Source of the DNA: Aridibaculum aurantiacum
GTDB taxonomy: Bacteria; Bacteroidota; Bacteroidia; Chitinophagales; Chitinophagaceae
Reading direction: 5' to 3'
NCBI RefSeq assembly: GCF_017355875.1
Contig: NZ_JAFEWC010000001.1
Span: forward strand, 1,302,001-1,366,000
DNA: 64,000 nt
The position numbers were made by a program, and so were the translations under genes. The notes below the pieces were generated by a model. That model was not told the origin of the DNA and made no database searches. It saw only the letters and a list, made by a program, of their open reading frames with translations. Below are positions 9,033 to 17,464 of this stretch, one piece after another; position 1 is the stretch's first letter; each line of letters begins with the position of its first letter.

Positions 9033-9051
9033 GTAACTAAAGAAGATATAT

Positions 9052-9083
9052 AAAGCATGTAGTGAATAACTACATGCTTTTTT
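9052..9083. terminator. Bidirectional terminator between aroE and the thioesterase gene
   Basis: AAAGCATGTAG and CTACATGCTTT form a perfect 11-bp stem with a 7-base loop, flanked by T runs on the plus strand and A-rich sequence on the other side. It serves the convergent aroE (+) and thioesterase (-) genes, the stop of the latter lying at its edge. Confidence 0.85.
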
Positions 9084-9513
9084 ATTTGGTCATTCTTTCA
9101 ATAGCTTCAGCAGGAACAGCTACTTTTTTCTTCTGCTGGTAATCGAAGCACAGCATACCTGTTTTTACTTTGCCTGCTGTTATCATTTTATCAGGTGTAA
9201 TTATCTCCAGGAGGTAGTAGATATCAAATCCTAACCTGTCGAAGCCGCCGGCTGCTACAGATATTTTTACTTCGTTCCCGTAATTCAATTCGGCCTTGTA
9301 TTCAATGGCTACGTCAGCCATTATCAGGCTTACTCCGCCAACATTCATTTCGCTATAGCCAAAGTGATGCAGGAATTGCTGCCTTGCTTCATGTACCAGC
9401 GACAAAAATGAGTCGTTGCCTACATGACCACCATAATTGAGGTCAGTTATTCGTATACGTATGTTAGTGCTGAATGGAAATTCTCCCGGCAGTTGAACCT
9501 TTACTCTTTCCAT
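9082..9513 (-). CDS. Acyl-CoA thioesterase, hotdog fold (4HBT/YbgC-like)
   Basis: Encodes 143 residues, typical for single hotdog thioesterases. The segment RIRITDLNYGGHVGNDSFLSLVHEAR matches the 4HBT family pattern in which a D-x-N/D-x2-GH-x3-N motif precedes the hotdog helix and carries the catalytic acidic residue. A later strand IEYKAELNYGNEVKISV is also characteristic. Substrate is likely a small or medium acyl-CoA, but cannot be told from the sequence. The gene follows a small membrane-protein gene by only 6 bases, suggesting cotranscription. Confidence 0.88.
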   Translation of the reverse strand: MERVKVQLPGEFPFSTNIRIRITDLNYGGHVGNDSFLSLVHEARQQFLHHFGYSEMNVGGVSLIMADVAIEYKAELNYGNEVKISVAAGGFDRLGFDIYYLLEIITPDKMITAGKVKTGMLCFDYQQKKKVAVPAEAIERMTK

Positions 9514-9519
9514 CCTGCA

Positions 9520-9843
9520 TTAAGAAAAATAGAAGAATAAGCACAAAACAACAGAGAGGCCAAAAGTAGTAATAAACAGCCCTTGCTTTTTTGCAGGCTT
9601 GGCAGGAGCATAACCAACGGCAACATTCGCTGCCTTAGCCTGATCCTGTTCATCCAATATCTTTTCAATATTTCTCCAGATATGCGGAGGAGGTACAGCA
9701 AATTGTTCAGTCATGGTCGGATTAGGAATGGAAGACTTTAAAAAATGGTTTTTAGAATCGTTGTCTTTCAAATTGGAGGGATGAAAAACCTGCTCGCCGG
9801 TTACTACAGGCTTAACAGTGTTGGTGGTATTTTTCCTTTTCAT
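9520..9843 (-). CDS. Small single-pass membrane protein, unknown
   Basis: Encodes 107 residues. No known domain is recognised. The C-terminal 20 residues (LFITTFGLSVVLCLFFYFS) form one transmembrane helix at the very end, giving a tail-anchored look. The centre has PPPHIWRNIEKILDEQDQA, a pattern also seen in small Bacteroidota proteins that resemble the cytoplasmic part of anti-sigma factors (weak resemblance, inference). Possible starts are 9873, 9843 and 9714; 9843 is chosen because the codons downstream of it look coding. A competing overlapping frame (9501-9701) was rejected. Confidence 0.5.
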   Translation of the reverse strand: MKRKNTTNTVKPVVTGEQVFHPSNLKDNDSKNHFLKSSIPNPTMTEQFAVPPPHIWRNIEKILDEQDQAKAANVAVGYAPAKPAKKQGLFITTFGLSVVLCLFFYFS

Positions 9844-9998
9844 GGTCAAAGCCTTTATTGAAGAAAGGTTCACACCCCTGTAAATGTCTTTCTTCAGAAG
9901 GTTAATTAATAATGCAGAATTAACCGCATTTATTGTACAGACGCCAGTGTTTTTAATAAGGTTGCAGTTTTGTTGCCAAGGTTCTATAAAAGGGATAG

Positions 9999-10583
9999 TT
10001 AATTCCCATGCAGGGAAAGATATGCCAGTAATTGTGCGATCGCCTTCTTCCTGTGGCTGTATGTATTCTTTTCTTGTAGCGACATTTCCGCAAATGTCAT
10101 TTCAGCACCATCAGGTACAAAAATGGGATCGTATCCAAATCCGGCATCGCCACGTGGCTGCTCTATGATCTTGCCTTCGCAGATGCCTTCAAACTGGTGT
10201 TCCTTTCCATCCATGATGAGCGAAACAATGGTACGAAAACGTGCTTTACGATTTGCCTGGCCATTAAGTAAACGGAGAACCTTTTCAATATTATCTGCTG
10301 ATGATTTGTTCTCGCCTGCATACCGTGCACTACGTACGCCAGGTTCTCCTCTTAATGCTGCTACCTCTAGTCCTGTGTCTTCACTAAAACAATCTTTTCC
10401 TGTAAGGCGGTAGATCGTCTCCGACTTTTCACGGGCATTTGCTTCAAGAGTAGCATGTGGTTCTGGAATATCTATATCAATACCTGCTGCTTTTAGCGAT
10501 AGCACATTATATAGGTCGCCCACCAGGTTCTCTACCTCGTATATCTTATTACTGTTATTGGTCGCAAAGATGATTGTCCTCAT
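9999..10583 (-). CDS. rdgB: dITP/XTP pyrophosphatase (RdgB/HAM1 family)
   Basis: Encodes 194 residues. It hydrolyses non-canonical purine nucleoside triphosphates (XTP, dITP, ITP) to monophosphates, keeping them out of DNA and RNA. The N-terminal FATNNSNKIYEVENL is the substrate-loop signature, SEDTGLEVAALRGEPGVRSARYAG is the central metal/nucleotide motif, and GFGYDPIFVP plus YSHRKKAIAQLLAYL end the protein. Start at 10583 (MRTIIFATNN) is used rather than the ATG two codons upstream. It stands alone between two unknown genes. Confidence 0.95.
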   Translation of the reverse strand: MRTIIFATNNSNKIYEVENLVGDLYNVLSLKAAGIDIDIPEPHATLEANAREKSETIYRLTGKDCFSEDTGLEVAALRGEPGVRSARYAGENKSSADNIEKVLRLLNGQANRKARFRTIVSLIMDGKEHQFEGICEGKIIEQPRGDAGFGYDPIFVPDGAEMTFAEMSLQEKNTYSHRKKAIAQLLAYLSLHGN

Positions 10584-10620
10584 GTGCAAGGTTTGGTTCC
10601 CGAGAACAACAATTATTCCA

Positions 10621-11181
10621 TTAGCTGGTTAGACCGAATATTTTTTGCAGGCTGATCCACAATTTTGTCTTCAGCACCTTTGCATCTTGACTAGGTAGGT
10701 TAATATTATTAAGAGCTGGAGCCTTCAAGAATTGAATGTCGCCATGCGATTGCGGTTGGAAATCCGGGAAGGCAAAAGGAAGTTTGATGGCAGCCGGTTC
10801 TACATCAAAAAGTATTACATGCTTTGGCTTCAATTCTGATAGGAGAGCATTGTATTGCACCGGCTGTTGGTCTGTATTTACAATGGCTATATCCGCAAGG
10901 TTAAGCTGGCATGCCTTCAAAACATTCGTTAAAAATTGAAGGTCACTTTCCGTTACAAATGCAGCGTCAGAAGATTTAACGAGGATAGCCACATTACGTT
11001 TGTTTTCTCCCAGGTACTTCAATGCGGTTTTTTCTGCAACTGCTTCTTGTTTAGCCACTTCTACGGGAGCCGCCGTTACTGTAGTAGCCGGTGAAACTTC
11101 GATATTTTCTAACTCTACCAAACAATCTTTGTATAAATCTGCAAGTAAGAATTCTGGCAATTGAATATTCTCAAAACTCAT
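10621..11181 (-). CDS. Conserved hypothetical protein, possibly DNA polymerase III psi-like
   Basis: Encodes 186 residues, cytosolic. No domain is recognised with certainty. It starts SFENIQLPEFLLADLYKDCLV, has an A/V/E-rich low-complexity linker at about 30-52, and then a compact alpha/beta part: a strand NVAILVKSS, a helix DLQFLTNVLKACQL, and a tail FLKAPALNNI...KLWISLQKI. The order strand-helix-strand and the closing AP-A-L/LW motif resemble HolD, the psi subunit of the DNA polymerase III clamp loader, which is not normally annotated in this phylum. That is inference by eye only. It is divergently placed from ilvE. Confidence 0.6.
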   Translation of the reverse strand: MSFENIQLPEFLLADLYKDCLVELENIEVSPATTVTAAPVEVAKQEAVAEKTALKYLGENKRNVAILVKSSDAAFVTESDLQFLTNVLKACQLNLADIAIVNTDQQPVQYNALLSELKPKHVILFDVEPAAIKLPFAFPDFQPQSHGDIQFLKAPALNNINLPSQDAKVLKTKLWISLQKIFGLTS

Positions 11182-11259
11182 TGGGGGATGACTTTTAGTT
11201 GACCTGACCGGGCAATTTTGATTTACTTTGCAGCAAATTTAGTTATTATGATTGCAGCC

Positions 11260-12315
11260 ATGGATATTAATGTTCAGAAGGTGAGTACAAGTAAGCTAAA
11301 CACTATGTCGTTGGAGAATCTTCCTTTCGGAAAGTACTACACCGACCATATGTTAGAAGCTGATTATGAGGATGGAGAATGGAAGAACATTGAGATCAAA
11401 CCTTACCAACCACTATTGTTGGAACCCTCTACTGCCGCTATACATTATGGCCAGGCTATTTTTGAAGGTATAAAAGCGTACAAAGATCCCGCAGGTAATG
11501 CTTTTATCTTCAGACCACACGACAATTACAAGCGTTTCAATCTTTCAGCAGAGAGAATGCAAATGCCTGCAGTGCCTGAAGACATTTTTATGGAAGGCAT
11601 GCGTATGCTGGTAGATATTGATAAGAACTGGATCCCTTCACAGGAAGACCACTCTTTATATATCCGCCCGTTCATGTTCAGCACCGACCCGGTGATAGGA
11701 GTGAAGCCTTCAGAGAAATACAAATTCATGATCATCCTAAGTCCAACTGGTCCTTACTACAATAAGCCAATGCGGATTTATGTAGAAGAAAAATATACAC
11801 GTGCTGCTCCTGGCGGTATAGGTTATGCTAAAGCCGCAGGTAACTACGGCGCAAGTATGCTGGCAACAACCGAAGCAAAAAACAAAGGTTACGACCAGGT
11901 GCTTTGGACGGATGCTTTCGAGCATAAATATGTCCAGGAGATTGGAACCATGAATGTATTCTTCATCATTGGAGATAAAGCATACACGCCTGAGCTTACT
12001 TTGGGAACCATACTAGGAGGTGTAACCCGCGATAGTTCTATCACCATCCTGCGCGAAATGGGCTTCGAGGTTATCGATACAGAACGTGTTCACATCGACA
12101 ACCTGATTGAGGCTCACAAAGCAGGTGCACTGTTTGAAGTATTTGGTACAGGTACTGCCGCCACCATTACACTTATACAAGAATTGCGTTACAAGGATTA
12201 TGTAATGGAGTTTGATACAAATAAATGGAGGATAGCACCAGAATTGAAAAAGCGATTGAACGACATCCGCTACGGAAAAACTGCCGATAATCACGGCTGG
12301 ATGTACAAGATCTAG
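11260..12315 (+). CDS. ilvE: Branched-chain amino acid aminotransferase
   Basis: Encodes 351 residues. PLP-dependent class IV transaminase for leucine, isoleucine and valine. Recognised by FGKYYTDHMLEADY near the N-terminus, STAAIHYGQAIFEGIKAY (substrate-binding, near residue 65), the region VLWTDAFEHKYVQEIGTMNVFF around the PLP contacts, and LGTILGGVTRDSSI. A TTACTTTG promoter-like element lies at about 11223. Two ATG codons, 11248 and 11260, are possible starts; 11260 (MDINVQKVSTSKLN) fits homologous N-termini better. Followed by a strong terminator at 12334. Confidence 0.93.
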   Translation: MDINVQKVSTSKLNTMSLENLPFGKYYTDHMLEADYEDGEWKNIEIKPYQPLLLEPSTAAIHYGQAIFEGIKAYKDPAGNAFIFRPHDNYKRFNLSAERMQMPAVPEDIFMEGMRMLVDIDKNWIPSQEDHSLYIRPFMFSTDPVIGVKPSEKYKFMIILSPTGPYYNKPMRIYVEEKYTRAAPGGIGYAKAAGNYGASMLATTEAKNKGYDQVLWTDAFEHKYVQEIGTMNVFFIIGDKAYTPELTLGTILGGVTRDSSITILREMGFEVIDTERVHIDNLIEAHKAGALFEVFGTGTAATITLIQELRYKDYVMEFDTNKWRIAPELKKRLNDIRYGKTADNHGWMYKI

Positions 12316-12333
12316 AAATAATAGAATAATAGT

Positions 12334-12371
12334 ACTGGCTTCACTTTACCAGTGAAGCCAGTTGTTTTTTT
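12334..12371 (+). terminator. Rho-independent terminator after ilvE
   Basis: ACTGGCTTCACT and AGTGAAGCCAGT form a perfect 12-bp stem with loop TTACC, followed by TGTTTTTTTT. It lies 18 bases after the ilvE stop. Confidence 0.9.
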
Positions 12372-12423
12372 ACCATACGCGGTAAATTTTTGTTAGGGTG
12401 TGAAAAATTGATTGAAAACATTT

Positions 12424-12453
12424 TTGTTATTACCAACTTCACCCTTACCTTTG
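12424..12453 (+). promoter_or_regulatory. Promoter of rpsL-rpsG
   Basis: TTG at 12424-12426 and TACCTTTG at 12446-12453 are separated by 19 bases, matching the TTG-N19-TAnnTTTG arrangement of Bacteroidota housekeeping promoters. The rpsL start codon is 28 bases downstream. This is the best-formed promoter in the window. Confidence 0.7.
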
Positions 12454-12481
12454 CCGTCCGAAAAAATATAAAAGGTTACAA

Positions 12482-12862
12482 ATGCCTACAATACAGCAAT
12501 TAGTTAGAAAAGGTAGAGAAATCATCAAAGCAAAGAGCAAATCAAGAGCTCTTGATGCTTGTCCTCAACGTCGTGGTGTGTGTACTAGGGTATATACAAC
12601 AACTCCAAAGAAGCCAAACTCAGCTCTTCGTAAAGTAGCTAAAGTTCGTTTGACAAATAAAGTAGAGGTTATTGCCTACATCCCAGGTGAAGGTCACAAC
12701 CTGCAAGAGCACTCTATCGTATTGATCCGTGGTGGTCGTGTGAAAGATTTACCAGGTGTTCGTTACCACATCGTTCGTGGTAGCCTTGATACTGCCGGTG
12801 TAAAAGACCGTAAGCAGTCTCGTTCTAAATACGGAACTAAGAAAGAAAAAGCAAAGAAGTAG
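12482..12862 (+). CDS. rpsL: Ribosomal protein S12
   Basis: Encodes 126 residues. Part of the decoding centre of the 30S subunit. [43 protein letters not shown] and [26 protein letters not shown] are all classic S12. The position equivalent to E. coli K42/K43 reads TPKKPNS, the wild-type streptomycin-sensitive form. The C-terminal tail is K-rich. Followed after 117 bases by rpsG. Confidence 0.98.
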   Translation: MPTIQQLVRKGREIIKAKSKSRALDACPQRRGVCTRVYTTTPKKPNSALRKVAKVRLTNKVEVIAYIPGEGHNLQEHSIVLIRGGRVKDLPGVRYHIVRGSLDTAGVKDRKQSRSKYGTKKEKAKK

Positions 12863-12979
12863 TACAGTAGTAAGATCTAAGTTACCGACCTGGTAAAAAA
12901 GGTTAGAAACACTATCGCTTACTCTATACTCAGATTTTTATAACACTTAAGCAGCAGAAGCTGCAATAAATAAGAAACC

Positions 12980-13447
12980 ATGCGTAAAACGCAACCGAAA
13001 AAGATCCCCCTGGCGCCAGATCCAAAGTTTAACGACAAACTGGTTACCCGTTTTGTAAACAACCTGATGTGGGAAGGAAAGAAGAGCATCGCACTTACTA
13101 TTTTCTACGATGCACTTGATAAAGTAGCAAAGCAAACAGGTGAAGATGGATACGAGATCTGGAAAAGAGCATTGCAGAATGTAACACCTGGAGTAGAAGT
13201 ACGTAGCCGTCGTATCGGTGGTGCTACTTTCCAAATTCCTTCTGAGGTTCGTCCTGATCGTAAGGTTTCTCTAAGCATCAAATGGTTGATCCGCTTTAGC
13301 CGCGAAAGAAATGGTCGCAGCATGGCTGAGAAACTTGCTAACGAGATCGTTGCAGCTAGCAAAGGTGAAGGTGGCGCTTTCAAAAAGAAAGAAGATACAC
13401 ACCGTATGGCTGAAGCGAACAAAGCGTTCTCTCACTTCAAAGTTTAA
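12980..13447 (+). CDS. rpsG: Ribosomal protein S7
   Basis: Encodes 155 residues. Primary 16S rRNA 3'-domain binder and nucleator of the small-subunit head. [38 protein letters not shown]-like [20 protein letters not shown], and the end [18 protein letters not shown] match S7. It is second in the rpsL-rpsG transcript, which stops at a hairpin 25 bases downstream, so fusA, the usual third gene of this operon, is not here. Confidence 0.98.
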   Translation: MRKTQPKKIPLAPDPKFNDKLVTRFVNNLMWEGKKSIALTIFYDALDKVAKQTGEDGYEIWKRALQNVTPGVEVRSRRIGGATFQIPSEVRPDRKVSLSIKWLIRFSRERNGRSMAEKLANEIVAASKGEGGAFKKKEDTHRMAEANKAFSHFKV

Positions 13448-13472
13448 TTACAATAGCATTTGTATACCACCC

Positions 13473-13499
13473 AACCCTGGCTTTTGCCGGGGTTTTTGT
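13473..13499 (+). terminator. Terminator after rpsG
   Basis: AACCCTGGC and GCCGGGGTT (one wobble pair) form a 9-bp stem with a TTTT loop and a following run of five T. It ends the ribosomal protein transcript. Confidence 0.8.
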
Positions 13500-13564
13500 T
13501 TTTCATCTAAGCAAGAAGTTAAGTAAGATGATGTAGCCAGCATTGGCACATTTTTCAGCTTTTC

Positions 13565-13581
13565 TTGCGTCGCACACTTGT
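13565..13581 (+). repeat. Dispersed 17-bp repeat, copy 2
   Basis: Exact second copy of TTGCGTCGCACACTTGT, same orientation as 5144-5160, with CAGCAT 24 bases before it. It sits between the rpsG terminator and the promoter of the rRNA methyltransferase gene. Confidence 0.8.
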
Positions 13582-13637
13582 ACGGTTTGTTCGCTATTCA
13601 GCCAATCCGCATCACCTGTTTACTCTGCAGAATAAGA

Positions 13638-13645
13638 TACTTTTG
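13638..13645 (+). promoter_or_regulatory. -7 promoter element of the rRNA methyltransferase gene
   Basis: TACTTTTG, followed by CGCC exactly as at the comA promoter, lies 20 bases before the TTG start at 13666. The short leader supports that start codon. No convincing TTG at -33. Confidence 0.5.
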
Positions 13646-13665
13646 CGCCACTAATCAATTACCCT

Positions 13666-15027
13666 TTGCAACATCACCTACCACAGCAGCTATTGCACGA
13701 CCTAGAAGGCTTACCCGGTTTTGATGAACAGTCATTCATTGATGTGCATACTAGCAAGGAACAGGTAACATCGGTGCGGCTAAACCCGGCCAAGCCCATT
13801 ACAGCTGATCATTTCGCTGGTTCAGAGCAAGTGCCATGGTGCGAATATGGCAGGTATTTACCTGCACGTCCATCCTTCACGCTCGATCCTGTTTTTCATG
13901 GAGGAGCTTATTATGTGCAGGAAGCAAGCTCCATGTTTCTGCATCATGTTATCAGGCAGGTTTATACAGATGAGCAGCCGAGGCATGTATTGGATCTTTG
14001 CGGGGCACCAGGTGGTAAGAGTACACTTGTAGCCGCAGCTTTACCCAATAGCTTCATTGTTTCCAACGAGGTAATAAAGACGCGTGTAAGCGTGCTGGCA
14101 GAAAACATCAGCAAGTGGGGCAGCGAACATGTAGTTGTTACGAACAACGATCCCAAAGATTTTACTCGTCTCCCTGCTTTCTTTGACCTGATGGTAGTGG
14201 ATGCGCCCTGCAGTGGCAGCGGGCTTTTTAGAAAAGATCCTGCAGCTATAGAAGAATGGAGCGAGAACAATGTACAAATGTGCAGCCTGCGCCAACAACG
14301 CATACTTACCGATGCCATTCCTTCGCTACGTCGTGATGGTTACCTGATTTACAGCACGTGCAGTTATAGCAAACAAGAAAACGAAGACATCTGCGACTGG
14401 ATCGTTGACACGTTCAGACTAACACCTGTAGCCGTAGCTACAGAACCAGGATGGGGTGTCACAGAAACTATTTCACCAGTTCATGGTGCCAGCGGCTATC
14501 GTTTTTACCCTGATAAAGTAAAAGGAGAAGGTCTTTTTATCGCTTGTTTCAGGCAAGAGAATCCTGTAGAAGAATACTATGCACCTGCAAATAAATTGCA
14601 ACTACTAACCAGAAATGAACAGGAGCAGGTAAATTCCTGGCTGCAGGAGCCGGAAGCATCAACCCTTTTTGTACAAAAAGAAAATATAGTAGCCATTCCT
14701 GCTAGGTGGGCTGAGTCGTTTGCAATCGTTCAGAAAAATTTATCTGTACGAAAATCTGGTGTGGCCATCGGCAACTTCAAAGGAAAAGATCTTATTCCTC
14801 ATCATGAATTTGCCTTGTCGTCTTTGCTTCACCAACACATTGTTGTTGCAGACCTGGACAAGGAAGAAGCCTTACGTTATCTAAAGCGCCAGGACCTTGT
14901 TTTATCTACTGCCCAAAAAGGTTGGTCGTTAATGCGTCACCAGGGAATAAACCTAGGCTGGGCAAAGGTTTTACCCACACGGGTTAATAACTATTACCCC
15001 ACCAACTGGAGGATTTTAATACCTTAA
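13666..15027 (+). CDS. 16S rRNA m5C methyltransferase (RsmF/NOL1-NOP2-Sun family)
   Basis: Encodes 453 residues. SAM-dependent cytosine-5 methyltransferase of ribosomal RNA. The SAM loop is LDLCGAPGGKST (near residue 108), motif IV VVDAPCSGSGLFRKDP has the first catalytic-site cysteine, and motif VI IYSTCSYSKQENE has the second. The C-terminal 130 residues after VEEYYAP form the extra RNA-binding region that separates RsmF-like from RsmB-like members. The only possible starts near the domain are non-ATG; the TTG at 13666, 20 bases after a -7 element, is used. No NusB domain precedes it, which also argues against RsmB. Confidence 0.9.
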   Translation: MQHHLPQQLLHDLEGLPGFDEQSFIDVHTSKEQVTSVRLNPAKPITADHFAGSEQVPWCEYGRYLPARPSFTLDPVFHGGAYYVQEASSMFLHHVIRQVYTDEQPRHVLDLCGAPGGKSTLVAAALPNSFIVSNEVIKTRVSVLAENISKWGSEHVVVTNNDPKDFTRLPAFFDLMVVDAPCSGSGLFRKDPAAIEEWSENNVQMCSLRQQRILTDAIPSLRRDGYLIYSTCSYSKQENEDICDWIVDTFRLTPVAVATEPGWGVTETISPVHGASGYRFYPDKVKGEGLFIACFRQENPVEEYYAPANKLQLLTRNEQEQVNSWLQEPEASTLFVQKENIVAIPARWAESFAIVQKNLSVRKSGVAIGNFKGKDLIPHHEFALSSLLHQHIVVADLDKEEALRYLKRQDLVLSTAQKGWSLMRHQGINLGWAKVLPTRVNNYYPTNWRILIP

Positions 15028-15071
15028 CTTCGCCCCGTTTTTTAAAACTTACATGTAACCTATTTGCAGCC

Positions 15072-16301
15072 ATGAAAAAGTTGTTATTCACCCTTCTGTT
15101 TTTTTATACAACATCCCTTTTTGCACAAAAAGCAAATGTGCTGGTAGAAGGCATCACGCCAAACCTTTACCTGACGCACATTGTGTCACCTAAAGAAAAC
15201 TTCTACAGCATTGGGAGGATCTATAATCAACATCCAAAAGCTATTGCTTCTTTCAATCACACTACATTAGAAAAAGGACTGGCTATTGGGCAGACATTGA
15301 AAATACCGCTTACACCAGCCAATTTTGATGTAACAGGTGCACCAACTCCCGATGAAACCCTGGTGCCTGTGTACCATGTGGTAACTAAGAATGAAACGCT
15401 TTTCAGGATAGGTAACAACCATGCTACGCCTCTTGAAAACCTAAGGCAGTGGAATAAGCTTTCTTCTGATGTAATTGAAGTAGGGGCGCCACTGGTGGTA
15501 GGTAATCTTCGGGTAAAGAAGGAGCACGAAACAGCTTTCCGCGCTATACCAGCTTCTGATGTAAAGTTTGATATAGTCGCTACTACAGCAGCTACCACAG
15601 CTCCTGTTGCGGGTGTAGTAACACAGGAAACTGTAGCGGCCAAACCTGCAGATGAAGCACAGGAGCAAAAGGAAACAGTGAAACCAGTTTCAGAACAGCC
15701 GGTAGCAAAGGCAGCAGACGTAGTAGTCCCTCCAGCAAGTGAAACTGTAGCTAATACTGCGGCTAATGATACAATAAAGCAGGTGGAGATTATTGCAGAA
15801 AAAGCAGCTGTTACAGAAAAACCAGCTGTTGCAGAAAAAACAGAACCTGTAGCGGTTGTAACAGAAAAGAAACAAGAAGAGCCTGTAGTGGAAAAGGTTC
15901 AACCTAAAGATGCGCCTGTACAAGCTCCTTCTACATCAGTAAGTACATCTTCTATGGCTACAGCAGGTGGCGTGGCTAGCGATGAAGGCGCATTTAGCCC
16001 CTTTTACAATGCAGATGCGGCTGATAAATCTTTGGTGAATAAAGCAGGTGATGCAGGCACATTTAAGTCAACAAGTGGCTGGCAGGATAAGAAGTACTAT
16101 GTACTGATGAATGATATACCTGCTGGTACTATTGTGAAGATCAGTTCAACGCAGGATAAGGTGATTTATGCTAAAGTGCTGGGTGCTTTACCTGAAACAA
16201 AAGAAAGTAACAACATGCTGCTGCGTATGAACAATGCAGCTGCCAATTACCTGGGTATTATTGATCCAAAATTCCCGGTGCAGGTAACGTATTACCAGTA
16301 G
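15072..16301 (+). CDS. Exported LysM-repeat protein with C-terminal barrel-like domain
   Basis: Encodes 409 residues. MKKLLFTLLFFYTTSLFAQ is a signal peptide. Two LysM-like modules follow (about 38-78, THIVSPKENFYSIGRIYNQ; and about 105-150, YHVVTKNETLFRIGNNH), expected to bind peptidoglycan. Residues about 175-300 form a long A/V/P/E/K-rich linker (repeats of the kind AVTEKPAVAEKTE). The last 80 residues (KKYYVLMNDIPAGTIVKIS to the end) look like the RlpA-type double-psi barrel seen at the end of several Bacteroidota LysM proteins (inference). Closed by a strong hairpin terminator. Likely envelope-associated. Confidence 0.85.
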   Translation: MKKLLFTLLFFYTTSLFAQKANVLVEGITPNLYLTHIVSPKENFYSIGRIYNQHPKAIASFNHTTLEKGLAIGQTLKIPLTPANFDVTGAPTPDETLVPVYHVVTKNETLFRIGNNHATPLENLRQWNKLSSDVIEVGAPLVVGNLRVKKEHETAFRAIPASDVKFDIVATTAATTAPVAGVVTQETVAAKPADEAQEQKETVKPVSEQPVAKAADVVVPPASETVANTAANDTIKQVEIIAEKAAVTEKPAVAEKTEPVAVVTEKKQEEPVVEKVQPKDAPVQAPSTSVSTSSMATAGGVASDEGAFSPFYNADAADKSLVNKAGDAGTFKSTSGWQDKKYYVLMNDIPAGTIVKISSTQDKVIYAKVLGALPETKESNNMLLRMNNAAANYLGIIDPKFPVQVTYYQ

Positions 16302-16319
16302 TTGGTGTAGCTAAAAGAC

Positions 16320-16353
16320 AAGCGGCTCTTGCAGAACAAGAGCCGCTTTTTTT
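16320..16353 (+). terminator. Strong terminator after the LysM gene
   Basis: AGCGGCTCTTG and CAAGAGCCGCT form a perfect 11-bp GC-rich stem with loop CAGAA, followed by seven T. It separates the convergent LysM (+) and fmt (-) genes. Confidence 0.9.
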
Positions 16354-16368
16354 ATATTCTGTATAACA

Positions 16369-17304
16369 TCATGCACCGCTTCTAAATCCTCTCAGGAAAT
16401 CTTCAACCAACATCCGTTTCTTTCCCTCAAGCTGTAGCTCCGTTACATGAACATAACCGTCTGTACAAGCAAACTTTAGGTAGGTTTTGCTGTCGGTGGT
16501 CCATTCTCCAGGAGCAATGGAAGGATTGGTAATTTCTTTTTTGCTTTTGTAGATCTTTAGCACCTTTTCCTGCAGTCGGGAAAGTGCCCCGGGAAAAGGG
16601 GATAGGCCGCGAATTAGGTTGTGGATGTGATTGCAGCTGCTATTCCAGTTGATGGTGCAGGTTTCGGTGAATATCTTAGGTGCATGCTTTAGTTCAGCCG
16701 TTGCAAATGAAACTTGTGGCACTTCCTGTAGGCTTCCTTCTGCAAGTCCTTTAACTGTAGTAACTAAAAGTTGAGCGCCTACTTCTTTCATCCGGTCATG
16801 TATTTCACCAGCTGTTTCATCTTCTCCTATAGCTATCTTCTCCTGCAGCAGGATATCGCCTGTATCTATTTCATGCTTTAGTTTAAAAGTTGTTACGCCT
16901 GTTTCTTTCTCTCCATTGATTATTGCCCAATTAATAGGAGCAGCACCGCGGTACTGTGGCAGTAGCGATCCATGCACATTGATAGTGCCCAATGGCGGCA
17001 TGTTCCAAACAACTTCGGGTAGCATGCGAAAAGCAACCACCACCTGCAGGTCGGCCTTCAGCGCTTGAAGCTCTTCAATGAAAGCAGGATTTTTCAGCTT
17101 CTCCGGCTGCAGTACGTTAAGACCTTTTTCTACTGCATATGTTTTTACTGCACTTTGGGTAAGCTTCATGCCGCGACCAGCAGGTTTATCAGGTGCGGTT
17201 ACTACAGCTACAATATTGCATCCTGCATTCACCAAAGCATCTAGTGATGCAACAGCAAATTCAGGTGTGCCCATGAAAATTATGCGGAGAGAGGTGTGGT
17301 TCAT
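16369..17304 (-). CDS. fmt: Methionyl-tRNA formyltransferase
   Basis: Encodes 311 residues. Formylates initiator Met-tRNA using 10-formyltetrahydrofolate. RIIFMGTPEFAVASLDAL opens the Rossmann-like domain, APDKPAGRGMKLTQS is the characteristic basic loop, and the active-site segment is NVHGSLLPQYRGAAPINWAI. The C-terminal OB-fold domain starts near NHIHNLIRGLSPFPGA. It begins at 17304 (MNHTSLRIIFMGT). The usual partner def is not adjacent. Its upstream region holds the inverted GTTGATAAG repeat patch. Confidence 0.96.
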   Translation of the reverse strand: MNHTSLRIIFMGTPEFAVASLDALVNAGCNIVAVVTAPDKPAGRGMKLTQSAVKTYAVEKGLNVLQPEKLKNPAFIEELQALKADLQVVVAFRMLPEVVWNMPPLGTINVHGSLLPQYRGAAPINWAIINGEKETGVTTFKLKHEIDTGDILLQEKIAIGEDETAGEIHDRMKEVGAQLLVTTVKGLAEGSLQEVPQVSFATAELKHAPKIFTETCTINWNSSCNHIHNLIRGLSPFPGALSRLQEKVLKIYKSKKEITNPSIAPGEWTTDSKTYLKFACTDGYVHVTELQLEGKKRMLVEDFLRGFRSGA

Positions 17305-17312
17305 GTGTTGGT

Positions 17313-17464
17313 GGTTGACACGTAGGTTGATAGGTTGATAGGTTGTTGATGGTTAATAAATTGAGAAGTTCATGAGTTGATAAGTTGATAGGTTGATAAG
17401 GAAAGCCATTAGTGCGTTCACCTGGCTATACATATCAACTTATCAACTAGTCAACTTATTAACC
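17313..17464. repeat. GTTGATAAG repeat patch with inverted halves
   Basis: Units such as AGGTTGATAGGTTGATAGG run forward from 17313 to about 17400, followed by reverse units ATCAACTTATCAACTAGTCAAC at 17432-17455. Same family as 6767-6846 and 32805-32887. It fills the gap between the fmt start and the DUF1343 gene end and could fold into an extended hairpin. Confidence 0.75.

Noticed and set aside
9501-9701. Open frame overlapping the small membrane-protein gene at 9520
   Set aside because: It also would overlap the thioesterase start and lacks the conserved-looking PPPHIWRNIEKIL segment.
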